DNA of 64,000 nucleotides. Origin: Streptomyces zaomyceticus. GTDB lineage: Bacteria > Actinomycetota > Actinomycetes > Streptomycetales > Streptomycetaceae. The DNA lies in the NCBI RefSeq assembly GCF_014656215.1, contig NZ_BNBZ01000009.1, forward strand, positions 124,001 through 188,000, read 5' to 3'. Shown here piece by piece: positions 8,878 through 17,963 of the stretch. Positions within the stretch are counted from its first letter, which is position 1. Each line of letters opens with the position of its first letter. A model generated the notes under the pieces. That model was not told the DNA's origin, searched no databases, and saw only the letters and a program-made list of their open reading frames with translations. The translations under genes and the position numbers were made by a program.

Positions 8878-11336
8878 CATCACTGGGGAACCCCGCGGTC
8901 CGGCTGCTCGCCGCCCGCTCCCTGCGCTCGCACCGGAAGGCGTGGGCGGCCGTGTTCGCCGCCGTCGCCGTCACCACCGCGCTGCTCGGGGCCCTGGCCC
9001 TCGCCGCGGGCTCGGCCGGGCTCGGCCACGCGCGCGTGGAGCGGTACGCGGCCGCGGCCGTCGTCGTCGCCGGGGACCAGGAGGTCCGCTGGACGACGAA
9101 GCCGTGGGGCGGCGAGCCGACCACGGAGACGGCCGGACTGACCGAGCGGGTACGGGTGCCGGGCGCGGCCGTCGACGTGGTGCGGGCCGTTCCCGGGGTC
9201 CGGGCGGCGGTGCCGGACCACACCTTCGCCGTACGGGAGCAGGGGGCGGACGGTCCCCAGGACCGGCGCGTGTACACCGGGCGGTCCTGGGAGGCGGCCC
9301 GACTCGCTCCGTACCGGCTCGTGGAGGGCCGGGAGCCCCGCACGGCGGACGAGGTCGTGACGGGTGGCGGTGCCGGTGGCGGCGCGGGTGCGGGTGCTCG
9401 TGCCGGTGTCGCGGCCGGGGTCCGGGTCGGGGACGTCGTGGCCGGGCGGAAGGTCGTCGGTCTCGCCGAAGGGCCCGCCGCGCTGTACGTCACGGCGGCG
9501 GAGGCGCGGAAGCTCGCCGGGCACGCGGGCGCCGCCGACGCCGTCGGGGTGCTCGCCCGGCCCGGCGTCCCCGTGGACACCCTCCACGCGCGCGTACGGG
9601 CCGCCCTGGACCGGGCCGGACTCAAGGACACCGCCTCGGGCCGGCCGCTCCGGGCACTCACCGGCGACGGCCGGGGCGGTGCCGAGCACCTCGCCGCGCC
9701 CCCCGCGCGCATGGAGCTCCTCCGACTGCTCGCCGCCGTCTCCGGGACCCTCGTCCTCGTGGCCGTCCTCGTCCTCGCCTCGCTCGTCGCGCAGGCCCTC
9801 CAGCAGCGTGCCGCCGAGCGGGAGCTGCTGCTCTCGGTCGGGGCGACCCCCCGTCAGATCCGGGCGGCCGCGGGCCGGGAGGTGACCCGGGTGGCGGGGC
9901 TGGCGGCGCTGCTCGGCGCGGTCGCGGCCGTACCGGTGTTCCTGGGGCTGTGGTCGGCGCTGCGGGGCCGTACCGGAGTCGTACCGGAAGGCCTCGAACT
10001 GCCCGTCCCGCCCTGGCTGTTCGCCGCCGTCCTCGTCGCCGCCGGTGTCGTGCTGGGCATCACCCGGCTCGTCGCCCTCTCCGCGACCCGGAAGCCGGGG
10101 CGGCCGGGGAAGGGGAGTGTGCGGAAGGTCGTCGGGATGGTGCTGCTCGTGCTGGGCGCGGGATCGGCCGGAGCGGCCGGTGTCCAGGGCGGCGGGGCGG
10201 CGGCCGCCGCGGCCGGAGCCGCCACGGTGACGCTGGTCGCCGGATGCGCGGTGCTCGGGCCGTGGATCGCGGGGGCCGCCATGAAGGTCCTGGACCGGCC
10301 GTTCCGCCGGCTCGGCGGTGCGCCCGGACGGCTCACGGCGGCCGGTGCGGGCGCCCACTCGCGCCGGCTCGGGGCGGCGCTCGTCCCGGTCGTCCTCGTC
10401 ACCTCCTTCGCCCTGGTGCAGCTCTCGGCGGGTACGACGATGGAACGCGCCGCCGACGCGCAGGCGCGGGCCGCGACGACCGCGGATCTCTCGCTCTCCG
10501 GTACGACGGCGGAGCGGGTGCGGAAGCTGCCCGGCGTCGACACGGCCACGGACGTGCTGCGTTCGACCGTCGTCCTGGCCCGGACGGAGGCCGGTACGCC
10601 GCGCCTCGACCGGCTGCCGGTCCTCGGCGTGGACGCCGCGGGCCTGGCCGGCACGCTCGACCCCGGTGTCGTCGCCGGTGACCTGGCCGGACTCGCCCGG
10701 CCGGGCACGGTGGCGGTCGGTGCGGCCATGGCCGACTCCCTGGACGTGAAGCCCGGTTCGACGGTGGAGCTGCGGCTCGGCGACGGCGTCCGGAAGCGGC
10801 TGCGGGTGGTCGCGGTCTACGAACGCTCGCTCGCCCTGGGCGAGTTCCTGCTGCCGAAGGCCGAACTGGCCCCGCACATGAGCGATCCGTACCCCGCGCG
10901 CGTGCTGGCCGCCACGGAGGGGGGCTCCTCCGCCGCTCCCGTGACACCCGAACAGGTGACACTTCCGGGCGCCGAACTGAACGGGATCGTGTCGGCGGCG
11001 ATCGTCTCCGCGATCGGCGGGCTCACCCTCCTCTCCGTCCTCAGCACCCTCACCCTGATCGGAGCCGGGCGGCGCGGTGAGCACCGGCTGCTCGGCCAGG
11101 TGGGAGCCTCGGCCGGTCAGCTGCGCCGGATGCTCGGCCTGGAGGCCGGGTTCCTGACCGTCACGGGTCTGATCGTCGGGGCCGTGGTGGGCGCGCTGCC
11201 GCTGACCGCCTTCGCCTGGGCGCTCACGGGCGGCCTGCCGTACCTGCCGCCCGAGCAGGCGGCGCTGATCGCCGGAGCGGTCGTGGTCACGGTGGTCGCG
11301 GGCGTGTTCCTGCCCTCGCGGCGGCAGCGGGCGTGA
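8874..11336 (+). CDS. FtsX-like ABC transporter permease
   Basis: An 820-residue MacB-type permease, partner of the preceding ATPase; its ATG overlaps that gene's TGA. One N-terminal helix (residues 18-45) is followed by a large extracytoplasmic region. A first FtsX core of three or four helices lies around 290-440, with further helices, a second extracytoplasmic domain, and a second FtsX core at the C-terminus (about 710-815). This is the two-core arrangement usual in actinobacterial exporters controlled by LuxR-type two-component systems. Such a system lies convergently downstream. Substrate unknown. A glycine/alanine-rich run near residue 165 is low complexity. Confidence 0.88.
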   Translation: MTSLGNPAVRLLAARSLRSHRKAWAAVFAAVAVTTALLGALALAAGSAGLGHARVERYAAAAVVVAGDQEVRWTTKPWGGEPTTETAGLTERVRVPGAAVDVVRAVPGVRAAVPDHTFAVREQGADGPQDRRVYTGRSWEAARLAPYRLVEGREPRTADEVVTGGGAGGGAGAGARAGVAAGVRVGDVVAGRKVVGLAEGPAALYVTAAEARKLAGHAGAADAVGVLARPGVPVDTLHARVRAALDRAGLKDTASGRPLRALTGDGRGGAEHLAAPPARMELLRLLAAVSGTLVLVAVLVLASLVAQALQQRAAERELLLSVGATPRQIRAAAGREVTRVAGLAALLGAVAAVPVFLGLWSALRGRTGVVPEGLELPVPPWLFAAVLVAAGVVLGITRLVALSATRKPGRPGKGSVRKVVGMVLLVLGAGSAGAAGVQGGGAAAAAAGAATVTLVAGCAVLGPWIAGAAMKVLDRPFRRLGGAPGRLTAAGAGAHSRRLGAALVPVVLVTSFALVQLSAGTTMERAADAQARAATTADLSLSGTTAERVRKLPGVDTATDVLRSTVVLARTEAGTPRLDRLPVLGVDAAGLAGTLDPGVVAGDLAGLARPGTVAVGAAMADSLDVKPGSTVELRLGDGVRKRLRVVAVYERSLALGEFLLPKAELAPHMSDPYPARVLAATEGGSSAAPVTPEQVTLPGAELNGIVSAAIVSAIGGLTLLSVLSTLTLIGAGRRGEHRLLGQVGASAGQLRRMLGLEAGFLTVTGLIVGAVVGALPLTAFAWALTGGLPYLPPEQAALIAGAVVVTVVAGVFLPSRRQRA

Positions 11337-11360
11337 GCCGGGCCCGGGCGGCGGCGGCCC

Positions 11361-11378
11361 GGTCCGGCGCGCCGGACC
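11361..11378. terminator. palindromic hairpin between convergent genes
   Basis: An 18-base perfect palindrome (GGTCCGGCGCGCCGGACC) lies in the 76-base gap between the permease stop and the end of the response regulator gene on the other strand. It is flanked by GCCCGGG and CCCGGGC, which lengthen the stem imperfectly. It can serve as a bidirectional terminator. Confidence 0.5.
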
Positions 11379-11412
11379 CGTCCCGGGCGGGCACTCCGTC
11401 CCGGGCGGCGGC

Positions 11413-12057
11413 TCAGGCGTCGAGATAGGCGAGCACGGCGAGGACCCGGCGGTGGCCGCCGCTGTCGGTCGGCGGCAGGCCGAGCTTCAGGAAGACATTG
11501 CCGATGTGCTTGTGCACGGCCCGCTCGGTGACCACCATCGAGCGGGCGATCGTGCCGTTGTCGTGCCCCTGGGCCATGAGTTCCAGAACCTCGCGCTCGC
11601 GGGGCGTGAGGGAGTCCAGCGGGTCGTCGCGGCGGCGGGCGAGGAGTTCGGTGACGACCTCCGGGTCCAGGGCCGTACCACCGGAGGCGACCCGTTCCAG
11701 AGCGTCCAGGAACTCGTCCACCCGGCCCACCCGGTCCTTCAGGAGGTAGCCGACGCCCCGGGCGCCGCCGCCCAGGAGCTCGGCCGCGTAGGTCTCCTCC
11801 ACGTACTGGGAGAGCACCAGGACCGGCAGATCCGGCAGCTGCTCGCGGGCCGCCAGCGCCGCTCGCAGCCCCTCGTCGCGGAAGCCGGGCGGCAGCCGTA
11901 CGTCGAGGACGGCCACGTCCGGGCGGTGCTCCAGGAGCAGCGGCAGGATCTCGGGGCCGGTGGCGGCGACCCCGGCGACCTCATGGCCGGAGGAGGTCAG
12001 CAACAGCACCAGGCCCTCCCTCAGGAGGGCGTTGTCCTCGGCGATCACCACACGCAC
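11413..12057 (-). CDS. LuxR/NarL-family response regulator
   Basis: A 214-residue transcription regulator. The receiver domain has the acidic pair E7/D8, the phosphorylation site Asp52 in VLDVRLPPG and a lysine in LLKDRVG. The C-terminal NarL/LuxR HTH begins at LTPREREVLELMAQG and contains the recognition segment TERAVHKHIGNVF. The GTG start lies inside the end of the histidine kinase gene (13-base overlap), so the two proteins are translationally coupled. It most likely controls the adjacent ABC exporter, whose promoter carries repeated half-sites; that target is inference from position. Confidence 0.92.
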   Translation of the reverse strand: MRVVIAEDNALLREGLVLLLTSSGHEVAGVAATGPEILPLLLEHRPDVAVLDVRLPPGFRDEGLRAALAAREQLPDLPVLVLSQYVEETYAAELLGGGARGVGYLLKDRVGRVDEFLDALERVASGGTALDPEVVTELLARRRDDPLDSLTPREREVLELMAQGHDNGTIARSMVVTERAVHKHIGNVFLKLGLPPTDSGGHRRVLAVLAYLDA

Positions 12058-13319
12058 GGAAGCTCCACTTCGATCATGGTCGGGCCCCCTTCGGGGCTGG
12101 TCAGTCGTACGGTGCCGTCCAGCGCGGCGACCCGGCGGCGCATGCCGACGAGCCCGGAGCCGCCGCTCTCACCGGCCTCGGCCCCGCCACGGCCCTCGTC
12201 CTTCACGCGGACGCGGAGAGCGGTCGGTTCGCGGGTGAGGGCGACGGAGGCACGGGTGGCGCCGCTGTGCTTGGCGGCGTTGGTGAGGGCCTCGGCGACC
12301 ACGAAGTACGCGGCGGCCTCGACGGCGGCGGGCGCGCGACGACCGTCGGCGGGCCGGGGGACGGAGGGTGCCGGTGCGGTGTCGGAGGCCCGGGGGCCGG
12401 CCGGTGCGGCCGCCGGTGCCGGTTCGCCGTCGGCGGCCCCGGCGCCGTCGGCCAGGCCCGTCACGGACACCCGCACCTCCAGGCCGCTGCTCGCGGCCAG
12501 CGCCCGTACCGCCCCGGTCAGTCCCCGGTCGGTGAGGATCGGCGGGTGGATCCCCCGCACCACGTGCCGCAGCTCGGCCAGCGCCTCCTCGGCCTGCGTC
12601 TGCGCGTCGTCGAGGAGTTTGCGGGCCGTCACGGGATCGGAGTCGTAGGCCCGTTTGGCCAGACCGATCCGCATGGAGAGCGCCACGAGACGGGCCTGCG
12701 CGCCGTCGTGCAGATCGCGTTCGATCCGGCGCAGCTCGGCGCCGTGCGCGGCGATCGCGCCCGCCCGGGTGGCCGTCAGCTGCTCGATGCGGGCGGCGAG
12801 CGCGGCGTCCCGGGCAGCCGAAGGGGCGGGCGTGAGCAGGATGCGGGACCACTCGGCCCCCAGATCGGCGAGCCGGCCGATCAGCGGCAGGGCCACCGGC
12901 CGCCGTCCCGCGAGCCCGGTCCCCACGCCGTCGACGATCAGCGCGGGCAGCCACAGCACCAGCGAGACGTACCAGAGCGCCATGCCGTAGAGCAGCTGTG
13001 CGGCGGCCCAGACCAGGTCCCGGCCGGTGCCGGGGTCGGTGACGGCGGTGCGCACGCGCGCGGGGAGCGGGCCTTCGAGCGGAAGGTACGCCTCCGGGAC
13101 GGGCGTCCCGGTCCACGCGGCGGTGCGGTGCCGTTCCCGGCCGGCGAGCCGGCGCAGCAGCAGCACGCTCTCGGGGAGCACACCCGCGCCGATGACGGTG
13201 ACGGTGAGGCAGGCCGCGAAGAGGGCGACTCCGGCCATCAGGTGGCAGAGGATCGCGATCGCGGCCCCGCTCAGCAGTTGGAGCGACGCCCGGGCCGCTT
13301 CCTTGATCGCGTCGCGCAT
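12045..13319 (-). CDS. sensor histidine kinase (HisKA_3 family)
   Basis: A 424-residue membrane kinase. The N-terminus has two hydrophobic segments (about 15-50) and a second pair near 105-135, with no large extracellular domain, so it probably senses within the membrane. The DHp helix carries the phosphorylated histidine, about His204, in ERDLHDGAQARLVAL. The HATPase domain shows EALTNAAKHSG (N-box) and GSGLVGMRRRV (G-box). An Ala/Pro-rich stretch of about 40 residues is inserted before the N-box, probably a disordered loop. It phosphorylates the coupled response regulator. The start is supported by TAACCT six bases upstream (leaderless). Confidence 0.9.
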   Translation of the reverse strand: MRDAIKEAARASLQLLSGAAIAILCHLMAGVALFAACLTVTVIGAGVLPESVLLLRRLAGRERHRTAAWTGTPVPEAYLPLEGPLPARVRTAVTDPGTGRDLVWAAAQLLYGMALWYVSLVLWLPALIVDGVGTGLAGRRPVALPLIGRLADLGAEWSRILLTPAPSAARDAALAARIEQLTATRAGAIAAHGAELRRIERDLHDGAQARLVALSMRIGLAKRAYDSDPVTARKLLDDAQTQAEEALAELRHVVRGIHPPILTDRGLTGAVRALAASSGLEVRVSVTGLADGAGAADGEPAPAAAPAGPRASDTAPAPSVPRPADGRRAPAAVEAAAYFVVAEALTNAAKHSGATRASVALTREPTALRVRVKDEGRGGAEAGESGGSGLVGMRRRVAALDGTVRLTSPEGGPTMIEVELPCVW

Positions 13320-13331
13320 ACGGCCAGGTTA
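13320..13331 (-). promoter_or_regulatory. -10 box of a leaderless promoter for the kinase-regulator pair
   Basis: Read on the minus strand, TAACCT (13331-13326) is followed by six bases and the ATG of the kinase. No ribosome binding site is present. Confidence 0.45.
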
Positions 13332-13518
13332 TGCGGGAGGACCCGAGAGCCGCGGTGGTGCAGGCACCACCATCGGTCCGGGGGCGGGCACCGCTGTGCG
13401 GGGAGCCCGGGGCGACGAAGATCGAATCCGTACCGCCCGCACCTCTTTCCCCGCCTCCCGGGACCTTCCCGCTTCTACCCCTCGTTCCCCTCGGCTTCCC
13501 CGACCCACGGAGATTCCC

Positions 13519-13695
13519 ATGCGCTTCCTGCTCTGGCTGCTGCTCGCGGCGGCGGTCCTCGGCAACGCCTACATCAACACCTTCGCCCACCTCGCCGGCG
13601 CCACCCACGTCGCGGCGAGCGTCTGCAGCGGGGTGGCGGTGCTGGGCTCGGCGATCGGCCTGTGGCTGACCCGCCCCCGCGCGGAGGCCCGATGA
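13519..13695 (+). CDS. small membrane protein
   Basis: A 58-residue hypothetical protein with two hydrophobic helices (about 2-22 and 30-50) and a basic end, RPRAEAR. The ATG has GGAG six bases upstream. It sits between the divergent kinase gene and holB. I see no family match. Its N-terminus could also be read as an uncleaved signal anchor. Confidence 0.6.
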   Translation: MRFLLWLLLAAAVLGNAYINTFAHLAGATHVAASVCSGVAVLGSAIGLWLTRPRAEAR

Positions 13696-13722
13696 CGGCA
13701 CCCGGCGTGAAGCGGGAGGCGC

Positions 13723-13763
13723 CCGCTCCGACGCGCGCCTCCTCCGCTCCGACGCGCGCCTCC
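13723..13763. repeat. 20-bp direct repeat upstream of holB
   Basis: CCGCTCCGACGCGCGCCTCC occurs at 13723-13742 and again at 13744-13763, a 21-base period. It lies in the 134-base gap before holB. No role is evident; slippage-type duplication is the simplest view. Confidence 0.5.
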
Positions 13764-13829
13764 CCCGGACCGGCGGGGGCTGTCAGAGGACTGCCCCACA
13801 ATGGAGGGCGTACCTGAGGAGGGGCAGAC

Positions 13830-15032
13830 ATGGCCGTATGGGACGACCTGGTCGGACAGGCGAAGGTCGAGGAGCAGCTCGCCGCCGCCGCGCGCGACGC
13901 CGACGCGCTCGTGACCGCCCATGCCGCCGGAGGCCCCGAGCCCGATGCCTCGAAGATGACGCACGCCTGGCTCTTCACCGGCCCGCCGGGATCCGGGCGG
14001 GCGACCGCGGCGCGGGCGTTCGCCGCCGCGCTCCAGTGCGTGAGCCCCGACCGGGCGCTCGGCGGAGCCCCCGGCTGCGGCTTCTGCGACGGCTGCCACA
14101 CGACCCTCGTCGGCACCCACGCGGACGTCGAGATCGTCCGTACGGACCTGCTGTCCATCGGTGTGAAGGAGACCCGCGCCCTCGTCCGCCGCGCCCAGCT
14201 CTCACCGGCGGGCGGCCGCTGGCAGGTCATCGTCCTGGAGGACGCGGACCGGCTCACCGAAGGCGCGGGCAACGTCCTCCTGAAGGCCGTCGAGGAACCC
14301 GCCCCGCGCACGGTCTGGCTGCTCTGCGCGCCCTCCCTGGAGGACGTGCTGCCCACGATCCGCTCCCGCTGCCGGCACCTGACCCTGCGCACCCCGCCCG
14401 TGGAGGCCGTCGCCGACGTGCTCGTGCGGCGCGACGGCATCGACCCCGAGACGGCGCACGCCGCCGCCCGCGCCACCCAGGGCCACATCGACCGGGCGCG
14501 GCGGCTGGCCACCGACGAGCGGGCCCGCGCGCGCCGGAACGTCGTCCTCAAACTGCCGCTGCGGGTCGACGACATCGGCGGCTGCCTCAAGGCCGCCCAG
14601 GAGCTGGTGGACGCGGCGGCCGAGGACGCGAAGCAGGTCGCGGAGGAGATCGACGTCAAGGAGACCGACGAGCTGAAGGCGGCCCTCGGCGCGGCGCAGG
14701 GCGGGCGGATGCCGCGCGGCACGGCCGGGGCGATGAAGGAGCTGGAGGAGCGGCAGAAGCGCCGTCGGACCCGTACCCAGCGCGACAGTCTGGATCTCGC
14801 GCTCACCGATCTGACCGGCTTCTACCGTGATGTCCTGACGCTCCAGCTGCGCTCGCGATCCGCCCTCGCCAACACGGACGTGCAGGACGCGCTGGAGCGG
14901 ATCGCCCGCGGCACCACCCCGGAGCGGACCCTCCGCCGTATCGAGGCGGTCCTGGCCTGCCGGGAGGCACTCGACCGGAACGTCGCGCCGCTGCTCGCGG
15001 TGGAGGCGATGACGATGGCGCTGCGGGGCTGA
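13830..15032 (+). CDS. holB: DNA polymerase III subunit delta'
   Basis: A 400-residue clamp-loader subunit of the DNA polymerase III holoenzyme. The AAA+ fold is clear, and the P-loop is degenerate (TGPPGSGRAT, Arg where Lys is expected), normal for delta', which does not hydrolyse ATP. A cysteine cluster CGFCDGC, with an earlier cysteine at QCVS, gives the zinc module. The sensor-1-like region EDADRLTEGAGNVLLKAVEEP and the arginine finger region TIRSRCRHL are present. A strong GAGGAGGGG site precedes the ATG. The C-terminus has a basic linker (EERQKRRRTR) before the collar domain. Confidence 0.95.
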   Translation: MAVWDDLVGQAKVEEQLAAAARDADALVTAHAAGGPEPDASKMTHAWLFTGPPGSGRATAARAFAAALQCVSPDRALGGAPGCGFCDGCHTTLVGTHADVEIVRTDLLSIGVKETRALVRRAQLSPAGGRWQVIVLEDADRLTEGAGNVLLKAVEEPAPRTVWLLCAPSLEDVLPTIRSRCRHLTLRTPPVEAVADVLVRRDGIDPETAHAAARATQGHIDRARRLATDERARARRNVVLKLPLRVDDIGGCLKAAQELVDAAAEDAKQVAEEIDVKETDELKAALGAAQGGRMPRGTAGAMKELEERQKRRRTRTQRDSLDLALTDLTGFYRDVLTLQLRSRSALANTDVQDALERIARGTTPERTLRRIEAVLACREALDRNVAPLLAVEAMTMALRG

Positions 15033-15175
15033 CGGTGTTCTGGGCGCGGGTCCCGGGCCGGTCGGGGCGGTCGCGCCCGACGGGGGCCCGGGCGCGCGTC
15101 CCGGGCGGGTTCGCGAGGCCGGGCCCCAAGGGTGTCCCGTACCAGGCGATTGGACACGGTCCGTACCGGTCCGGA

Positions 15176-15188
15176 TACGCTCCGGGCA
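15176..15188 (+). promoter_or_regulatory. -10 box of a leaderless promoter for the peptidase gene
   Basis: TACGCT at 15176-15181 is followed by six bases and the ATG. A -35-like TTGGAC lies at 15150-15155, a slightly long 20-base spacing. Confidence 0.45.
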
Positions 15189-16741
15189 TGGATTCCAGGC
15201 GTTTGCTCCGTACGTCCGCCACGGCCCTCGCGGCCGCCGGGCTGATCCTCTCCGGCTGCTCGGGCGGCAGCGACGCGGCGGCGTCCCGCACCACCACGTC
15301 GGCCCCGCCGGCGGCGGCGCCCTCCTCCTCGCCGGGGGCCCTGAAGACGTTCTACGGCCAGAAGCTCGCGTGGCGCGACTGCGGGGTGCCGAGCTTCCAG
15401 TGCGCCACCCTGCGCGCCCCGCTGGACTACGCGAAGCCGGACGCGGGCGAGATCGAGCTGGCCGTCTCCCGGGTCCGGGCCACCGGCCCCGGCAAGCGGC
15501 TCGGTTCGCTGCTCGTCAACCCGGGCGGCCCCGGCGGCTCGGCCGTCGGCTACCTCCAGGGGTACGCGGGCATCGGCTACCCCGCCCCCGTCCGCGCCCG
15601 CTACGACATGGTGGCCGTCGACCCGCGGGGAGTCGCCCGCAGCGAGCCCGTCGAATGCCTGACGGGGCCGCAGATGGACACGTTCACCCAGGTCGACCAG
15701 ACCCCCGACGACACCGCGGAGGTCAATGCGCTGAGCGCCGCCTTCAAGGTCTTCTCGGCGGGCTGCGCGAAGAAGTCGCGGGCGATCCTGCCGCACGTCT
15801 CCACGGTCGAGACGGCCCGTGACATGGACATCCTGCGGGCGGTGCTCGGCGACGAGAAGCTCAGCTACGTGGGGGCGTCGTACGGCACGTTCCTGGGAGC
15901 CACGTACGCCGAGCTCTTCCCGGGCCGGGTCGGCCGCCTCGTCCTCGACGGGGCGATGGACCCCTCGCTGCCGGCGATCGACCTCAACCGCGACCAGACC
16001 GCCGGTTTCGAGACCTCGTTCCGTGCCTTTGCCGCCGACTGCGTGAGCCGGCCGGACTGCCCGCTCGGTACGGGGTCGGTCGCGGCGGCCGGCGAGGCGC
16101 TGAAGAAGTTCTTCCGTGACGTGGACGCCGAGCCCGTGCCCACCGGAGAGAGCCGCGCGCTCGGCGAGTCGCTCGCCACCACCGGAGTGATCGCGGCGAT
16201 GTACGACGAGGGCGCCTGGCCCCAGCTGCGCGAGGCGCTGACCCGGGCGATCGGCGGCGAGGGCTCGGGCCTCCTCGCCCTCGCCGACAGCTACTACGAG
16301 CGGGAACCGGACGGCGCGTACGCCAACCTCATGTTCGCCAACGCGGCCGTGAACTGCCTCGACCTGCCGGCCGCCTACGCGGGCCCCGCCGACGTCGCCA
16401 AGGCCGTCCCGTCCTTCGAGAAGGCCTCCCCGATCTTCGGCAGGGGTCTCGCCTGGGCCGCCTTGAACTGCACCTCCTGGCCCACCCCGGCCACCGGCGG
16501 CCCGCACCGCATCACCGCCGAGGGCGCCGCCCCGATCCTGGTCGTCGGCACCACCCGCGACCCGGCGACCCCGTACAAGTGGGCCCAGTCCCTGGCCGGC
16601 CAGCTGTCCTCCGGCACTCTGCTGACGTACGAGGGCGACGGCCACACCGCGTACGGCCGGGGCAGCGACTGCATCGACACGGCGATCAACGCCTACCTCC
16701 TGGAAGGCACCCCTCCGGCCGACGGAAAGCGCTGCTCATAG
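15188..16741 (+). CDS. secreted lipoprotein alpha/beta-hydrolase (tripeptidyl aminopeptidase family)
   Basis: A 517-residue exported hydrolase. The signal peptide ends in a lipobox, LSGC, around Cys21-22, so the protein should be lipid-anchored outside the membrane. A Ser/Thr/Ala/Pro linker follows. The nucleophile elbow is GASYGTFLG, the oxyanion strand LVNPGGPGGS lies earlier, and the C-terminal TAP-like domain has VVGTTRDPATPY (acid) and GDGHTAYGR (catalytic His). These features match the Streptomyces tripeptidyl aminopeptidase/SlpD-type family, which removes peptides from protein N-termini. The ATG is chosen because the signal sequence starts there and a -10 box sits directly upstream. 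Confidence 0.9.
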   Translation: MDSRRLLRTSATALAAAGLILSGCSGGSDAAASRTTTSAPPAAAPSSSPGALKTFYGQKLAWRDCGVPSFQCATLRAPLDYAKPDAGEIELAVSRVRATGPGKRLGSLLVNPGGPGGSAVGYLQGYAGIGYPAPVRARYDMVAVDPRGVARSEPVECLTGPQMDTFTQVDQTPDDTAEVNALSAAFKVFSAGCAKKSRAILPHVSTVETARDMDILRAVLGDEKLSYVGASYGTFLGATYAELFPGRVGRLVLDGAMDPSLPAIDLNRDQTAGFETSFRAFAADCVSRPDCPLGTGSVAAAGEALKKFFRDVDAEPVPTGESRALGESLATTGVIAAMYDEGAWPQLREALTRAIGGEGSGLLALADSYYEREPDGAYANLMFANAAVNCLDLPAAYAGPADVAKAVPSFEKASPIFGRGLAWAALNCTSWPTPATGGPHRITAEGAAPILVVGTTRDPATPYKWAQSLAGQLSSGTLLTYEGDGHTAYGRGSDCIDTAINAYLLEGTPPADGKRCS

Positions 16742-16747
16742 GCCCTC

Positions 16748-16774
16748 TCCGGGGGTGGTCGGAGCACCCCCGGA
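16748..16774 (+). terminator. hairpin after the peptidase gene
   Basis: TCCGGGGGTG (16748-16757) pairs with CACCCCCGGA (16765-16774) across a 7-base loop, starting 6 bases after the stop. Suitable as the transcription terminator of the peptidase gene. Confidence 0.65.
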
Positions 16775-16781
16775 AACTGTG

Positions 16782-16787
16782 TAGACT
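16782..16787 (+). promoter_or_regulatory. -10 box upstream of tRNA-Thr
   Basis: TAGACT, close to the Streptomyces housekeeping -10 consensus, lies 40 bases before the mature tRNA 5' end. A matching -35 is not evident. Confidence 0.4.
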
Positions 16788-16826
16788 TGGCGTCGCTGCT
16801 GCACCCACCATGGGTTCACACAGCGT

Positions 16827-16900
16827 GCCGCCTTAGCTCAGCTGGCCAGAGCAACGCACTCGTAATGCGTAGGTCTCGGGTTCGAATCCCGAAGGCGGCC
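16827..16900 (+). tRNA. tRNA-Thr (anticodon CGU)
   Basis: The complete cloverleaf can be drawn. The acceptor stem GCCGCCT pairs with AGGCGGC at 16893-16899. The D-arm is AGCTCAGCTGGCCAGAGC. The anticodon stem ACGCA/TGCGT encloses loop CTCGTAA, with the anticodon CGT at 16861-16863, reading ACG threonine codons. The T-arm TCGGG-TTCGAAT-CCCGA is perfect. The discriminator position is a C and the 3' CCA is not encoded. A rho-independent terminator follows within ten bases. No integrase or duplicated tRNA end is seen nearby, so I see no sign of an integrated element here. Confidence 0.97.
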
Positions 16901-16906
16901 CGGATT

Positions 16907-16943
16907 AGCCCCAGGACTCACTCGCCGTGACCTGGGGCTTTTT
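16907..16943 (+). terminator. tRNA-Thr terminator
   Basis: AGCCCCAGG (16907-16915) pairs with CCTGGGGCT (16931-16939) and runs into five T residues. An inner TCAC/GTGA pairing extends the stem. It overlaps the last codons of the hydrolase gene on the opposite strand and may end both transcripts. Confidence 0.85.
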
Positions 16944-17817
16944 CATGCCCGGACACGACGGGGGAGTCGTGGGTGCCGGTGGTCGTGGTGTGCAGGAAGT
17001 CGTGGAGCAGTCGGACGAGTTCGTCCGGGCGGTCCTCGGGGACCAGGGTCCGGCTGCCCTCGATCTCGGCGAGGCGTCCTCGCGGGAAGAGCTCGGCCAG
17101 GCGTGGGCCGTGTTCGCGGGGCATCAGCCTGTCCCGTGTCGCCCAGGCCACGAGTACGGGTCCCTCGAAGGCGCGCATCTGCTCGGACCACTGGAGCAGT
17201 TGCCTCCTGGGTGGGGTGGACGTGAGGTATTTGGCCAGGTCGCGGCGGACGCCGGGGTCCGTGCGGGCGGGCCGGAACCAGGCGTCCGTGATCGCGTCGG
17301 GGATCGGGCGCTCGGTCATGGCGCCCCAGCCGTTCGGCGCCCGCCGTACCGGGCGCAGCCGCAGGAGATGCATCAGCAGGGCCAGGCCGCCCGGGATCGA
17401 GGCGGCCCGGACCAGGGACCGGCCCGGTCTGCCCGGCGGGTAGTTGTCGAACGCCTCGCAGGCGACGAGGGCGAGGCGGGCGATGCGCGCCGTACGGCCC
17501 TCGGACAGCAGCACTTGCGCACCGCCCCAGTCGTTGAGCACCAGCGTCACCTCGCGCAGGTCGAGCCGGTCGAGGAACTCCCCGACCAGGAGTGCCTGTC
17601 CGCGCAGCGACAGGTCGGCGTCCGGGCGCATCGGCGTGCGGTGGCTGCCCAGCGGCAGGGTGGGCAGCACGCACCGGTAGGTGCCGCGCAGGTCGGGGAC
17701 GACCTTGCGCCACACCGTGTGGTCCATCAGCACTCCGTGCAGGAACACCAGGACGGGACCGTCGCCGCCGGTGTCCTCGTAGGCGATGGTTCCGGACGAC
17801 AGCTCGACCTGGGGCAT
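16918..17817 (-). CDS. alpha/beta-fold hydrolase, Asp-nucleophile type, catalytic His apparently missing
   Basis: A 299-residue alpha/beta-hydrolase related to haloalkane dehalogenases and epoxide hydrolases. The oxyanion motif is HGVLMDHTVW. The nucleophile elbow reads LNDWGGAQ, so the nucleophile is an aspartate, not a serine. Near the C-terminus, homologues have GHF/LHY before an ED-P pattern; here it is SRTLVPEDRPDEL, so the usual catalytic histidine appears replaced by Thr or Arg. It may be inactive or use another base. It is divergent from a TetR-family gene that probably controls it. The start codon agrees with the beginning of the fold (MPQVELSSGTIAYEDTGG). Confidence 0.85.
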   Translation of the reverse strand: MPQVELSSGTIAYEDTGGDGPVLVFLHGVLMDHTVWRKVVPDLRGTYRCVLPTLPLGSHRTPMRPDADLSLRGQALLVGEFLDRLDLREVTLVLNDWGGAQVLLSEGRTARIARLALVACEAFDNYPPGRPGRSLVRAASIPGGLALLMHLLRLRPVRRAPNGWGAMTERPIPDAITDAWFRPARTDPGVRRDLAKYLTSTPPRRQLLQWSEQMRAFEGPVLVAWATRDRLMPREHGPRLAELFPRGRLAEIEGSRTLVPEDRPDELVRLLHDFLHTTTTGTHDSPVVSGHEKAPGHGE

Positions 17818-17893
17818 GGCCCTGCCTCTCCTCGTGTCCCACTCGGACGGACGGGCCGTTCGCCCGTGCGGGGTCCGGTCTGCGCCCCAACAA

Positions 17894-17920
17894 CTACCAC
17901 AGGTGTGGCACCACAGGTAG
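17894..17920. promoter_or_regulatory. candidate TetR operator in the divergent promoter region
   Basis: Between the divergent hydrolase and TetR genes, ACCACAGGT occurs twice (17896-17904 and 17910-17918), five bases apart, inside a larger imperfect palindrome that begins with CTACC and ends with GGTAG. Position and symmetry fit an operator for the adjacent TetR protein. Confidence 0.5.
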
Positions 17921-17963
17921 GGTGGTGCCCGGCAATCGACGGGTCGGGAAAGGGGCGGGCGGC

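Noticed and set aside
4093..8883. A 1596-codon minus-strand open frame across tmk and the ABC ATPase
   Set aside because: It mirrors the coiled-coil codons (long G/L/R runs), has no domain, and covers two certain genes and a terminator.
8880..11084. A 734-codon minus-strand open frame opposite the FtsX-like permease
   Set aside because: Shadow of strong third-position GC bias; low-complexity Gly/Arg/Asp sequence without family features.
13744..13829. A further short gene before holB
   Set aside because: Only short frames broken by the direct repeats; no ribosome binding site other than the holB one.
16827..16944. tRNA-Thr as an integration site of a mobile element
   Set aside because: No integrase, no excisionase and no duplicated tRNA 3' end within view; the neighbouring genes look chromosomal.
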